A DNA stretch of 64,000 bases from an uncultured Myxococcales bacterium. Lineage in GTDB: Bacteria > Myxococcota_A > UBA9042 > DTJE01. The stretch lies in contig CAIOFV010000087.1 of the NCBI GenBank assembly GCA_903857665.1, forward strand, positions 1 through 64,000. The letters are read 5' to 3'. The first letter of the stretch is position 1. Each line of letters starts with the position of its first letter. The notes beneath the pieces were generated by a model that was not told the origin of the DNA, did not search any database, and worked only from the letters and a program-made list of their open reading frames with translations. The translations under genes and the position numbers were made by a program. Below are positions 57,190 through 64,000 of this stretch, piece by piece.

Positions 57190-59817
57190 CTAGAAGGTCA
57201 GGATGAGGTTCGCGGTCCCGGTCGTGGCCCTGGGCGGGGTCGAGTCCCACAGCCCGGCGTCCCGCAGGGCCTTCTTCAACTGCTCCTTCTTCTGCGGCGC
57301 ATCGGACATCCCCTCGATCGCGGTGACGTGCAGGGCGCCCTTGGCGTCTGCAGACACCTTCAGCACCGCGGCGGAACCCTTCAGCGCGTCGGCGATCGAC
57401 CCCATCGCGACCTTCAGCCGCGCCTGGAACGCGTCCAGCGCCAGCGTCTCGATTCCCGTGGACTTCTGCACCAGGACGGTGGGGCCGGAGCCTGAACGCA
57501 GGCCGGCGAGCGCCTCGTGGGGAGCGCTGCCGAACGCGCCCGCCGACCGGGTTTCCGCCGCTTCCGCCTTCGGCATGGGGGCGGCGGCGCCGAACGACAT
57601 GGAACCGACGATGGCGGAGGCGTGCCCGATGCCCTTGCTCTTGCCTGCGTACCCCCCGCCACCGGAGCCGACGAGGGCGCTGTCCGCGCTGGAGGCCCGT
57701 GCCGAGCGCACGGCGCCATACCCGTAGGAGCCCGAGGGAGCCGACGGGGGCGGGGATGCCGCCGCGGGCGACGCCGTCATGCGCGCCGCCTTCATCGGGG
57801 CCATGCGCGCCATCATGGCGCCGGAGTCCGGCTTGACCAGGTTCGCCTCGATGACGTCGTCCTCCCCGAAGACGCCCTCGAACGAGACGTCCTTCGGCAT
57901 TTCGACCGGGACCTCGACCTTCACGGGATCGCCGCGCTCGCCGGTGCGGGCCTTCCGCTCGACGGCCACGAACGCGGTGTACTGCGACAGGACGCGGTTC
58001 TTCACCGACAGGGCGATGACCTCCTTGACCAGCGCCGGCACCTCGCCCTGCAGCATCTTGCGCATGCGCTCCTCGATGGCCTGGCGGGCCCACAGGCTGC
58101 GCAGGGCCGGGTTGGCCGGGTCGCGGTCGGGCAGGGACACGGCCACGGGGATCGACACCCGTTCGCCCGCGATCAGGCCGGTGACGCGGACGGTGGCCTT
58201 GCCGGCGGTCTTGTAGCGGGCGGTGACCAGCACGGGGTGGCCGGCGAACACGTCCGGAGGCTCTGCGGGATACGCGTCGATCACGTCGAGGCCGCCCCAG
58301 TCGATCGACAGGCGCGTCATCACGGGGCTGCGGACCTGGTCGTAGAACCGCGCAATCGCGGGCGCCACGTCCTCGCCGGGACGCAGGTACAGGACCTGGC
58401 CGCGGCCCTCCAGCGCCATGTTTTCCAGCAGGTAGTGATTCACGGAGGTGCCGACGCCCAGCGCGTACAGCCGGGCGTTCCCGACGCGGCTGCGGACCTC
58501 GGACAGGATCTCGGTCTCGTTGCCGATGTAGCCGTCGGTGAGGAACAGGACGACCTTCGCGCGCCGGTCATCCTGCTCGCCGGACAGCGCGGCCTTGATG
58601 CCCTCGATCATCTCGGTGCCGCCCTCGCCCTGCAGGGTGTCGAGGTAGGCGTTGCCGCGGGCGACGTTGACGGGGGTGTTGGCCAGCGCCGTCGAGGACA
58701 GGCCAGATGCGGTCATCGAGAACGACAGGATCCGGAAGGTGTCGCCCGGGTTCAGGTGGCCCAGCGCGTGCCGGACCAGGTCCTTGGACGCCTCGATTGG
58801 CATGCCGGACATGGACCCGGAGCAGTCCAGCACGAACACCACCTCCTTCGGGGTGACGTCGGTCGCGCGGGGTGACGGCGCCGGGACCAGCATCAGGGTG
58901 AAGAAACCCTCGTCCTCGTCGCGGTGGGTCAGCAGCCCGGCCGCCACCCGCTCGGGGCGGACGTCCCACTCCAGCACGAAGTCCTGGTTGGGGATGACGT
59001 CGCCCTCGGCCAGGCGGATCTCGGCGGAGGTCGGGCCGGTGCGCCGATCGTCGATGGCGTGGGACTTCGAGCGCAGGTTCGTATAGGGCACGCCGGCCTC
59101 CAGCCGCACGTCGATCGAGACGTCGTGGCCGGAGCGGGTTCCGGGGCGCAGCACGGGAGGGGTGATGCGGTCGGCGTCGGGCACGCAGGATGCGCGCGGG
59201 CTGACCGGGATGGCGTCCCCGTCCGGGGTCGTGACGTGGCCGGGGATGTAGCGGGGGCCCACCACCATCGGGAAGGACAGCGACAGGCTGCCGGCCTCGT
59301 ACTTGATCGTCTGCACGTAGGTGATGGTGATCTTGACGTCGTCGCCCGGGAGCAGGTTGGCGACCGATTGCGTGAAGATGTTGGGGCGCTCCTGCTCCAG
59401 CAGGGCGGCGGTCTGGCCGTTGGCGCGGGCCTGCTCGTAGACCTGCCGGGCCTCGTTGCGCTCGCGGATGACGCCCCGGATGGTTCGGGTGCCGACGGTG
59501 AGGGTCATGTCGTCCACGGCGGCGTTTTCGGGCAGCGGGAAGATGTAGACGGCCTCGATGCGCCGGTCGTAGGGATTGGTGAACTGCTGGGTCACCTCGG
59601 CCCGGGCCAGGAAGCCCGAGACCTCGATGCGGACGTCCGTGTGCTTCAGGGGGAAGTCCACGGTGTGGCCGTCGGCGTCGCGGCCCACCAGGGTCCCGGT
59701 GCCGGGCGCCTCCGGGACCAGGGGCGTTGCGCCGCCGGGACGGGCGACGGCGAGCAGCAGGACCAGGACGATGCCGGGAAGATGGCGAAAGGGCTGACTG
59801 CCGGACGCGGGATTCAT
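57190..59817 (-). CDS. Exported VIT and VWA-domain protein
   Basis: 875 residues from the ATG at 59817 (GGAGG five bases upstream). After a signal peptide (HLPGIVLVLLLAVARPGGA) comes a VIT domain, about 35-165 (VEVSGFLARAEVTQQFTNP-like, FPLPENAAVDDMTLTVG, EQERPNIFTQSVANLLPGD). A VWA domain with a complete MIDAS (DCSGSMSG, then T and D further on) follows at about 330-500. The last 300 residues hold a helical region (IALSVKNRVLSQYTAFVAVE) and a Ser/Ala/Gly-rich stretch. It is predicted periplasmic or surface, binding a metal-dependent ligand; the role is unknown in this group. Convergent with HIT. Confidence 0.92.
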   Translation of the reverse strand: MNPASGSQPFRHLPGIVLVLLLAVARPGGATPLVPEAPGTGTLVGRDADGHTVDFPLKHTDVRIEVSGFLARAEVTQQFTNPYDRRIEAVYIFPLPENAAVDDMTLTVGTRTIRGVIRERNEARQVYEQARANGQTAALLEQERPNIFTQSVANLLPGDDVKITITYVQTIKYEAGSLSLSFPMVVGPRYIPGHVTTPDGDAIPVSPRASCVPDADRITPPVLRPGTRSGHDVSIDVRLEAGVPYTNLRSKSHAIDDRRTGPTSAEIRLAEGDVIPNQDFVLEWDVRPERVAAGLLTHRDEDEGFFTLMLVPAPSPRATDVTPKEVVFVLDCSGSMSGMPIEASKDLVRHALGHLNPGDTFRILSFSMTASGLSSTALANTPVNVARGNAYLDTLQGEGGTEMIEGIKAALSGEQDDRRAKVVLFLTDGYIGNETEILSEVRSRVGNARLYALGVGTSVNHYLLENMALEGRGQVLYLRPGEDVAPAIARFYDQVRSPVMTRLSIDWGGLDVIDAYPAEPPDVFAGHPVLVTARYKTAGKATVRVTGLIAGERVSIPVAVSLPDRDPANPALRSLWARQAIEERMRKMLQGEVPALVKEVIALSVKNRVLSQYTAFVAVERKARTGERGDPVKVEVPVEMPKDVSFEGVFGEDDVIEANLVKPDSGAMMARMAPMKAARMTASPAAASPPPSAPSGSYGYGAVRSARASSADSALVGSGGGGYAGKSKGIGHASAIVGSMSFGAAAPMPKAEAAETRSAGAFGSAPHEALAGLRSGSGPTVLVQKSTGIETLALDAFQARLKVAMGSIADALKGSAAVLKVSADAKGALHVTAIEGMSDAPQKKEQLKKALRDAGLWDSTPPRATTGTANLILTF

Positions 59818-59932
59818 GATGGCCTCCAGAGTGAAGAGTCGGACAACGTGCCGACAGACGGAGGCCGGACGAAAAGGATCACGGGGCGGAAAAATATATT
59901 TCGCGATCTGCCCGGACACCATTTGCGGCGCC

Positions 59933-59960
59933 TTGACACGCCTCGCCCCGCCGGTAGGCT
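59933..59960 (+). promoter_or_regulatory. Strong promoter of the Omp85-type barrel
   Basis: A perfect TTGACA, a 16-base spacer and TAGGCT, 42 bases upstream of the GTG at 60003. An A+T-rich patch (59889-59903) just left of it is unusual for this GC content. Confidence 0.7.
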
Positions 59961-60002
59961 AGGGCGGGCCGCGACCGGCCGGGCATGCGATAGGAGCGGG
60001 CA

Positions 60003-61388
60003 GTGCGACGAGCCCTCGCGATGACGGCGATCCTGGGGATCGCGGCAACCGCCCTGGCCACCGAGCCGTCGCCGGTCATGCCCGCGGCCGCGGCCGCGAC
60101 TGCAACGGCGATCGCTCCGCAGGACCCAACGCCGGCGGCGTCCGTTTCGACCCCCGCCGAAGCGGCGACTCCGGGGCCTGCCTCGACGCCCCCGGCTGCG
60201 CCCCCCGCGAAGAAGGAAGCCCGCGACCCCAATCGCCTGGAGTGGGCCCCGCTGCCCGCGGTCGGCGGCAACACCGACATGGGCCTGATGCTGGGTGTCC
60301 AGACCGTGGTGGTGAAGTACGACCCGAACTACGCGCCCTACCGGTACCGGGTGGGTGCCCAGATCGCGATGAGCCTGAAGTGGTGGGACGGCCGGGGCCT
60401 GTACCTCCCCGTCCACATGGATTTCCTGCGGCTGGACTTTCCCGGGCTGGCCGGGGGGCGCCTGCGGCTGTTCGTGTCGGCCGAGTACAACCAGCGGAAC
60501 AACACCGGCTACTACGGCCTGGGCAACGCCAGCCGGTACCAGGCGTCATCGACGGAGCCGGGCTCGTATCCCGCGGTGTCGATGAACCGCCAGCGCTACC
60601 AGTACCGGCAGTACGAACCGCTGGTGCGGGCCAACGCCCGGTACCAGTTGGGGCACGGGCTGTTCCTGATGACCGGTGCGCGACTGCTATGGGAGCGGTC
60701 GGACGTCTACCCGGGAAGCGCGCTGTCGAAGGACCGGAACCGGGTGTACGGCCTGCAGGATCACGTGGGGCTGCAGGTGGCGGCCGGAATCACCTACGAT
60801 ACGCGGAACCACGAGTTCGTCCCGTCGAAGGGCTTCTTCTGCGAGGCGCAATTGAGGGCGTCGCCCGGGCTGGGGAACGACCTCAACTTCGGCGGGGCGA
60901 CGCTGGACGGCCGCTCCTACGTGTCGCTGTATGGCGAATACCTTGTGCTCGCGTCCCGCCTGTTCGCGGACCTGCTGTTCGGCAACGTGCCGGTGTGCGA
61001 ATTGTCGCGGGCCGCATCGTTCGAGAACCGCGAGTACCCGGGCGGGCGGGACGGGTTCCGGGGCGTCCCCGAGGGGCGCTACCACGGCAAGGTCAAGATC
61101 GGCGGCGACGTCGAGCTGCGATCGACGTTCTGGACCTTCCACCTGCTTGGGGAGCGGTTCCGCGTGGGGGCATTGCTGCTGGCCGATGCGGGTCGGATCT
61201 GGGCGGGATACGGCAAGGCGCCGGCGCTGGACGGGACGGGCGCCGGGATCAAGTGGGGCGCCGGCGTCGGGGTGCGGGTGCAGGTGGGCGAAACGGTCGT
61301 CGCGCGGTTCGACTTCGCCTATTCGCCGGATTCCGCGGCCATCGGGGTGCCGATCGGGATCTACGTGGATATGGGGCACGTTTTTTGA
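60003..61388 (+). CDS. Omp85/BamA-type outer-membrane beta-barrel without POTRA
   Basis: 461 residues from a GTG with AGGAG upstream. A signal peptide (AMTAILGIAATALA) is followed by a Pro/Ala-rich linker (about 25-75), then a barrel of the bacterial surface antigen type. NTDMGLMLG begins it, GFRGVPEGRYHG is the conserved (V/G)RG(Y/F)-like motif, and the end is a terminal Phe, the outer-membrane insertion signal. No POTRA domain precedes the barrel, unlike BamA or TamA. It may be a small Omp85-like pore. Its stop lies in a large hairpin. Confidence 0.82.
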   Translation: MRRALAMTAILGIAATALATEPSPVMPAAAAATATAIAPQDPTPAASVSTPAEAATPGPASTPPAAPPAKKEARDPNRLEWAPLPAVGGNTDMGLMLGVQTVVVKYDPNYAPYRYRVGAQIAMSLKWWDGRGLYLPVHMDFLRLDFPGLAGGRLRLFVSAEYNQRNNTGYYGLGNASRYQASSTEPGSYPAVSMNRQRYQYRQYEPLVRANARYQLGHGLFLMTGARLLWERSDVYPGSALSKDRNRVYGLQDHVGLQVAAGITYDTRNHEFVPSKGFFCEAQLRASPGLGNDLNFGGATLDGRSYVSLYGEYLVLASRLFADLLFGNVPVCELSRAASFENREYPGGRDGFRGVPEGRYHGKVKIGGDVELRSTFWTFHLLGERFRVGALLLADAGRIWAGYGKAPALDGTGAGIKWGAGVGVRVQVGETVVARFDFAYSPDSAAIGVPIGIYVDMGHVF

Positions 61389-61411
61389 CGCCCGGAGGGC
61401 GTCAAAAAACG
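61379..61411. repeat. Perfect 15-bp inverted repeat containing the barrel gene's stop codon
   Basis: The left arm CGTTTTTTGACGCCC pairs with GGGCGTCAAAAAACG across a 3-base loop. The T-run is on the outside of the left arm and the A-run on the outside of the right arm, in both orientations, so no T-run follows the stem as a classic terminator needs. Confidence 0.8.
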
Positions 61412-61467
61412 CCGTCCCCGCCCCCGTGACACGGTGGGCCCGGACGATCGGGCACGGCCACGCAGCC

Positions 61468-61509
61468 GGGTTCGGGTTCGGGTACGGGCTCGGGTACGTG
61501 AACGTGAAC
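61468..61509. repeat. Seven tandem hexamers in the gap before ampG
   Basis: Seven 6-base units of the type GGGTTC, GGGTAC and GTGAAC, with one GGGCTC, run without interruption just downstream of the 61379 palindrome, between the barrel gene and the 3' end of the AmpG-like gene. No reading frame uses them on either strand with support. Confidence 0.75.
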
Positions 61510-61522
61510 GTTGGCCGCAGTC

Positions 61523-62821
61523 CTACTCCGCCCGACGTTCCTCCGGGATCGGCAGAACCAGCAGGCAGAGCATCGACGGCAGCGCGAGGGCGAAGGCCAG
61601 CACGAACAGGTGCAGGTAGCTGGTGGCCTCGACGATCAGGCCACCGAAGCCCCCGAACAGCGACGACCCGACCGACGAGATGGCGCTGGCGATCGCGTAG
61701 TGCGCCGCCTTGAAGTCGGGGTGGCACGTCCGCATGATGTAGACCACCAGCACGGCGTTTCCCAGGCCCGCGGCGAACTGCTCGTAGGCATGCACCCCGG
61801 CGATCAGCCCGATGCCGGCCTGCGTGGTCGGATCGGGGAGCGCGTGGGCGAGCCAGGCGTAGGCCCAGATGTTCAGGTTCATCGCCAGCGTGAGCGGCCA
61901 GACGGCGCGCCGGAGGCCGAAGCGCCGGAGCGCCCAGGCCGACACCAGCGAGCCGGCGATGGACGCCGTCGTCCCGAGGATGCCGGCGAGCCAGGCCAGT
62001 TGGACCTTGGTCACGCCGAGTTCCCGGAGCAGGAACGGCGTGTTCATGCTGAACAGGACCTCGTCGCCCAGCTTGTAGGTCACGATGAAGAGCAGCGCGA
62101 TGCCCACGCGGTCCTGGTGGAGCCAGGAGGTGAAGGCGAGGCCGTACTGGCGGAGCATCGTGACGCCCCCGCGCCGCTTCGCCGGGCCCGTTTCGACGCG
62201 CGGGAGATACCAGGAGTGGAAGGCGAGCAGGAGGGCGAGGGTGGCGGCGCCGCAGACGAAGGCGCCGGACCAGGCCCAGATCCCGGCGGCCGCCACCAGC
62301 ACGGACTTGGTGAAGACGATCGCGAGCCGGTAGGTCATCACGCGCAGGCCCGTGTACGCGGCCTGCTCCGTGGGGTTGCGGATGGCTTCCATGTAGTAGG
62401 CGTCGATGGCGACATCGTGGGTCGCGGCGATGAATGCGAGCGCGACCAGCAGGGCGAGGAAGCCCCTCAGGGCCACGGCCCCGTCGAGGCCTTCCAGCGT
62501 CGTCGCCCCGGGGGGCAGCGCGAGGGGGCCGAAGGCGGCCAGCAGGGCCAGGGCCAGGAAGCCGACGACGAGGACCCCTTCCACCTTGAGCAGCCAGCCT
62601 CGCTTGGTGCCGAACAGGTCGATGGCGGGGGCCCAGAGGAACTTGAGGTTCCAGGGGATGCCCAGGAAGTTCAGGAAGCCCAGGTAGGATTCCTTCACCC
62701 CGATGTCGGTCAGGTAGACGCCCGCCAGGTAGCGGACCAGCATGTAAGGCAGGCCTTCGGCGAAGTAGGTCGATGAGACCCAGGGGATTCGACGCCGTTC
62801 GGGCTGGCCGGTGTCAGGCAT
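61523..62821 (-). CDS. AmpG-like major facilitator permease
   Basis: 432 residues with about 12 membrane helices. Family marks are STYFAEGLPYMLVRYLAGVYLTDIGV, IPWNLKFLWAPAIDLFG and AFIAATHDVAIDAYYMEAI. AmpG imports anhydro-muropeptides from the periplasm for recycling, which would fit dacB and the SpoIID gene elsewhere in the window. The substrate is not proved by sequence. It precedes the prfB stop by about 66 bases and is on the same strand. Confidence 0.85.
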   Translation of the reverse strand: MPDTGQPERRRIPWVSSTYFAEGLPYMLVRYLAGVYLTDIGVKESYLGFLNFLGIPWNLKFLWAPAIDLFGTKRGWLLKVEGVLVVGFLALALLAAFGPLALPPGATTLEGLDGAVALRGFLALLVALAFIAATHDVAIDAYYMEAIRNPTEQAAYTGLRVMTYRLAIVFTKSVLVAAAGIWAWSGAFVCGAATLALLLAFHSWYLPRVETGPAKRRGGVTMLRQYGLAFTSWLHQDRVGIALLFIVTYKLGDEVLFSMNTPFLLRELGVTKVQLAWLAGILGTTASIAGSLVSAWALRRFGLRRAVWPLTLAMNLNIWAYAWLAHALPDPTTQAGIGLIAGVHAYEQFAAGLGNAVLVVYIMRTCHPDFKAAHYAIASAISSVGSSLFGGFGGLIVEATSYLHLFVLAFALALPSMLCLLVLPIPEERRAE

Positions 62822-62887
62822 CGAAAGGCCGCGCGAGGGACGCAGGCAGGATAGTCGTGCGTGGCGAGGATCGCCAACTGGAAGAGC

Positions 62888-63986
62888 CTAGTGCTGCCCG
62901 TGCAGCAGGTAGGCCTCGATGAACGCGTCGAGGTCGCCGTTGAGGACGGCGTCGGTGTTGCCCGTTTCGCAGCCGGTCCGCAGGTCCTTGACCATGCGGT
63001 AGGGGTGCAGCACGTAGGAGCGGATCTGGCTGCCGAAGTCGATGTCGCGCTTTTCGGCTTCCAGCCGGTCCCGTTCGGCGTCCTTCTTGCGCATTTCCAG
63101 GTCGTACAGCTTGGCCTTCAGCATCTTCATGGCCTTGCTGCGGTTCTTCATCTGGGAACGCTCGTTCTGGCACTGGACCACGATGCCCGTGGGCAGGTGC
63201 GTCAGGCGGACGGCCGAGTCGGTCTTGTTGACGTGCTGGCCGCCCGCGCCTCCTGACCGGTACGTATCGACGCGCAGGTCCTCTTCGTCCACGACGATTT
63301 CAACCGTTTCCTCGATGTCCGGCAGGATGCTGACGCCGGCGAAGGTGGTCTGGCGGCGCGCGTTCGAGTCGAAGGGCGAGATGCGCACCAGGCGATGGAC
63401 GCCGATTTCGGCCCTCAGGTAGCCGAAGGCCCATTCGCCCTCGACCTGGAAGGTCACGTGCTTGAGGCCCGCTTCCTCCCCGGGCAGCTCGTCCAGGATT
63501 TCCGTCACGAAGCCCTTGCGCTCGGCCCACATCAGGTACATCCGCATCAGCATCTGCACCCAGTCCTGGGACTCGGTGCCGCCCATGCCCGCGTTGATCG
63601 TCACCAGGGCGTCCGCGCGGTCGTTTTCGCCGCTCATCATGCGGTTGAATTCCAGCGCGGCGACCTTCTTCTCGGCGTCGTCGATCGTCGCGGCGATCTC
63701 GGGCTCGAAGCTGGCGTCGGACTCCAGTTCGGCCATTTCGATCAGCTCGGCGGCGTCCTTGAGGGCCTTCACGGGGAACTCGAAGGCATCCACGTCCTTC
63801 TGCAGGCGGGTCTTTTCGCGCCCCAGGGTCGTGGCGAGCGTGCGGTTGGACCAGAAGCCCGGATCGGAGCTTATCTCGTCGATTTCGGCGACGCGGCGGC
63901 GCTTGTCGTCGGGGTCAAAGATACCTCCCGAGGACCGAGGCCCTCTCACGGAGGTCGGCGATGCGCTGCTTCAGGTTGTCGAACAT
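62888..63986 (-). CDS. prfB: Peptide chain release factor 2, with programmed +1 frameshift
   Basis: The ATG at 63986 (GAGG eight bases upstream) reads 23 codons, MFDNLKQRIADLRERASVL then GRYL, to an in-frame TGA (63915-63917). Skipping the T of TGA joins DPDDKRRR and the rest, giving 365 residues, the normal RF2 length. The catalytic GGQ (SGGAGGQHVNK) and the RF2 stop-recognition SPF (VRISPFDS) are present. RF2 ends translation at UGA and UAA. Because RF2 is needed at the internal UGA, low RF2 favours the frameshift and so restores its own level. The gene begins 14 bases from the window edge. Confidence 0.97.
63910..63927 (-). promoter_or_regulatory. prfB programmed frameshift site
   Basis: On the mRNA the signal is GGGAGGTATCTTTGACC: an internal Shine-Dalgarno-like GGGAGG, a TAT codon, the slippery CTT and then TGA followed by C. 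This matches the E. coli-type AGGGGGTATCTTTGAC signal closely. Confidence 0.95.
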
Positions 63987-64000
63987 CGTCGCTACCTCGT

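Noticed and set aside
61379..61411. Palindrome considered as an intrinsic terminator
   Set aside because: The T-run precedes rather than follows the GC stem on both strands.
63949..63986. Start of prfB in the +1 frame at 63949
   Set aside because: This would drop the conserved N-terminus MFDNLKQRI; the frameshift signal explains the frame change.

Overview
The window is high-GC chromosomal DNA with dense coding on both strands and no intergenic gap above about 250 bases. I saw no rRNA, tRNA, CRISPR, insertion sequence, prophage or plasmid backbone. Several features suggest a Gram-negative bacterium of the Myxococcota or former Deltaproteobacteria type. These are lipoproteins, Omp85, FadL and TolC barrels, MlaC, PEGA and VIT/VWA proteins, an FHA-sigma54 activator, a Hanks-type kinase with a PP2C phosphatase, a Cys-rich repeat lipoprotein, an NrfD/multiheme respiratory module and 2-oxoacid:ferredoxin oxidoreductase. 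That placement is inferred from gene content only.

Layout. 1-6.8 kb: a truncated hybrid histidine kinase, a PilZ protein, a 15-repeat Cys-rich lipoprotein, and a divergent FHA/AAA+/Fis sigma54 activator. The gap between the last two holds a near-consensus -24/-12 promoter and nested palindromes. 6.8-12.4 kb: a three-gene membrane redox complex (NarI-like, four-cluster FeS protein, NrfD fused to a hexaheme domain) preceded by a secreted CrtC/AttH-like protein and a lipoprotein. 12.5-21 kb: a FadL-like porin, PssA, an aldo/keto reductase, a TPR-PEGA protein, a PBP4-type carboxypeptidase, a second lipocalin-like protein, a HEAT protein and a small DUF6132-like protein. 21.2-27.8 kb: korDABC followed by GNAT, Nudix, an exported TldD-like protein and PP2C. 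27.9-33.5 kb: a TPR protein, then ExbD, TonB-like, a membrane peptidase and an unusual Cys-motif protein. 33.6-36 kb: GAPDH, a BMFP/UbiK-like coiled coil and a sigma region 4-like DNA-binding protein. 36.1-39.8 kb: a sugar cluster (GH4, DegT/AHBA-type aminotransferase, Gfo/Idh). 39.9-45.4 kb: an STT3-like GT-C protein, SpoIID and a second polytopic membrane protein. 45.4-52.9 kb: a long leftward run of purM, purN, an FAD oxidoreductase, TolC, MlaC and LigA, which also reads into the second polytopic protein. 53-57.2 kb: a Ser/Thr kinase, groES-groEL, methylmalonyl-CoA epimerase, a 32-residue basic protein and a HIT protein. 57.2-64 kb: VIT-VWA, an Omp85-type barrel, AmpG and prfB.

How the genes work together. 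Several operons are tightly coupled by 4-base ATGA or GTGA overlaps: korA-korB, Nudix-TldD-PP2C, peptidase-Cys protein, NarI-like-FeS, and purM-purN. Cell-envelope biology dominates, alongside central and anaerobic-type electron transfer (Kor, NrfD complex) and housekeeping functions. prfB carries a canonical programmed +1 frameshift site. Three genes (pssA, purM and the Ser/Thr kinase) have good -35/-10 promoters placed so close to the ATG that their transcripts may be leaderless.
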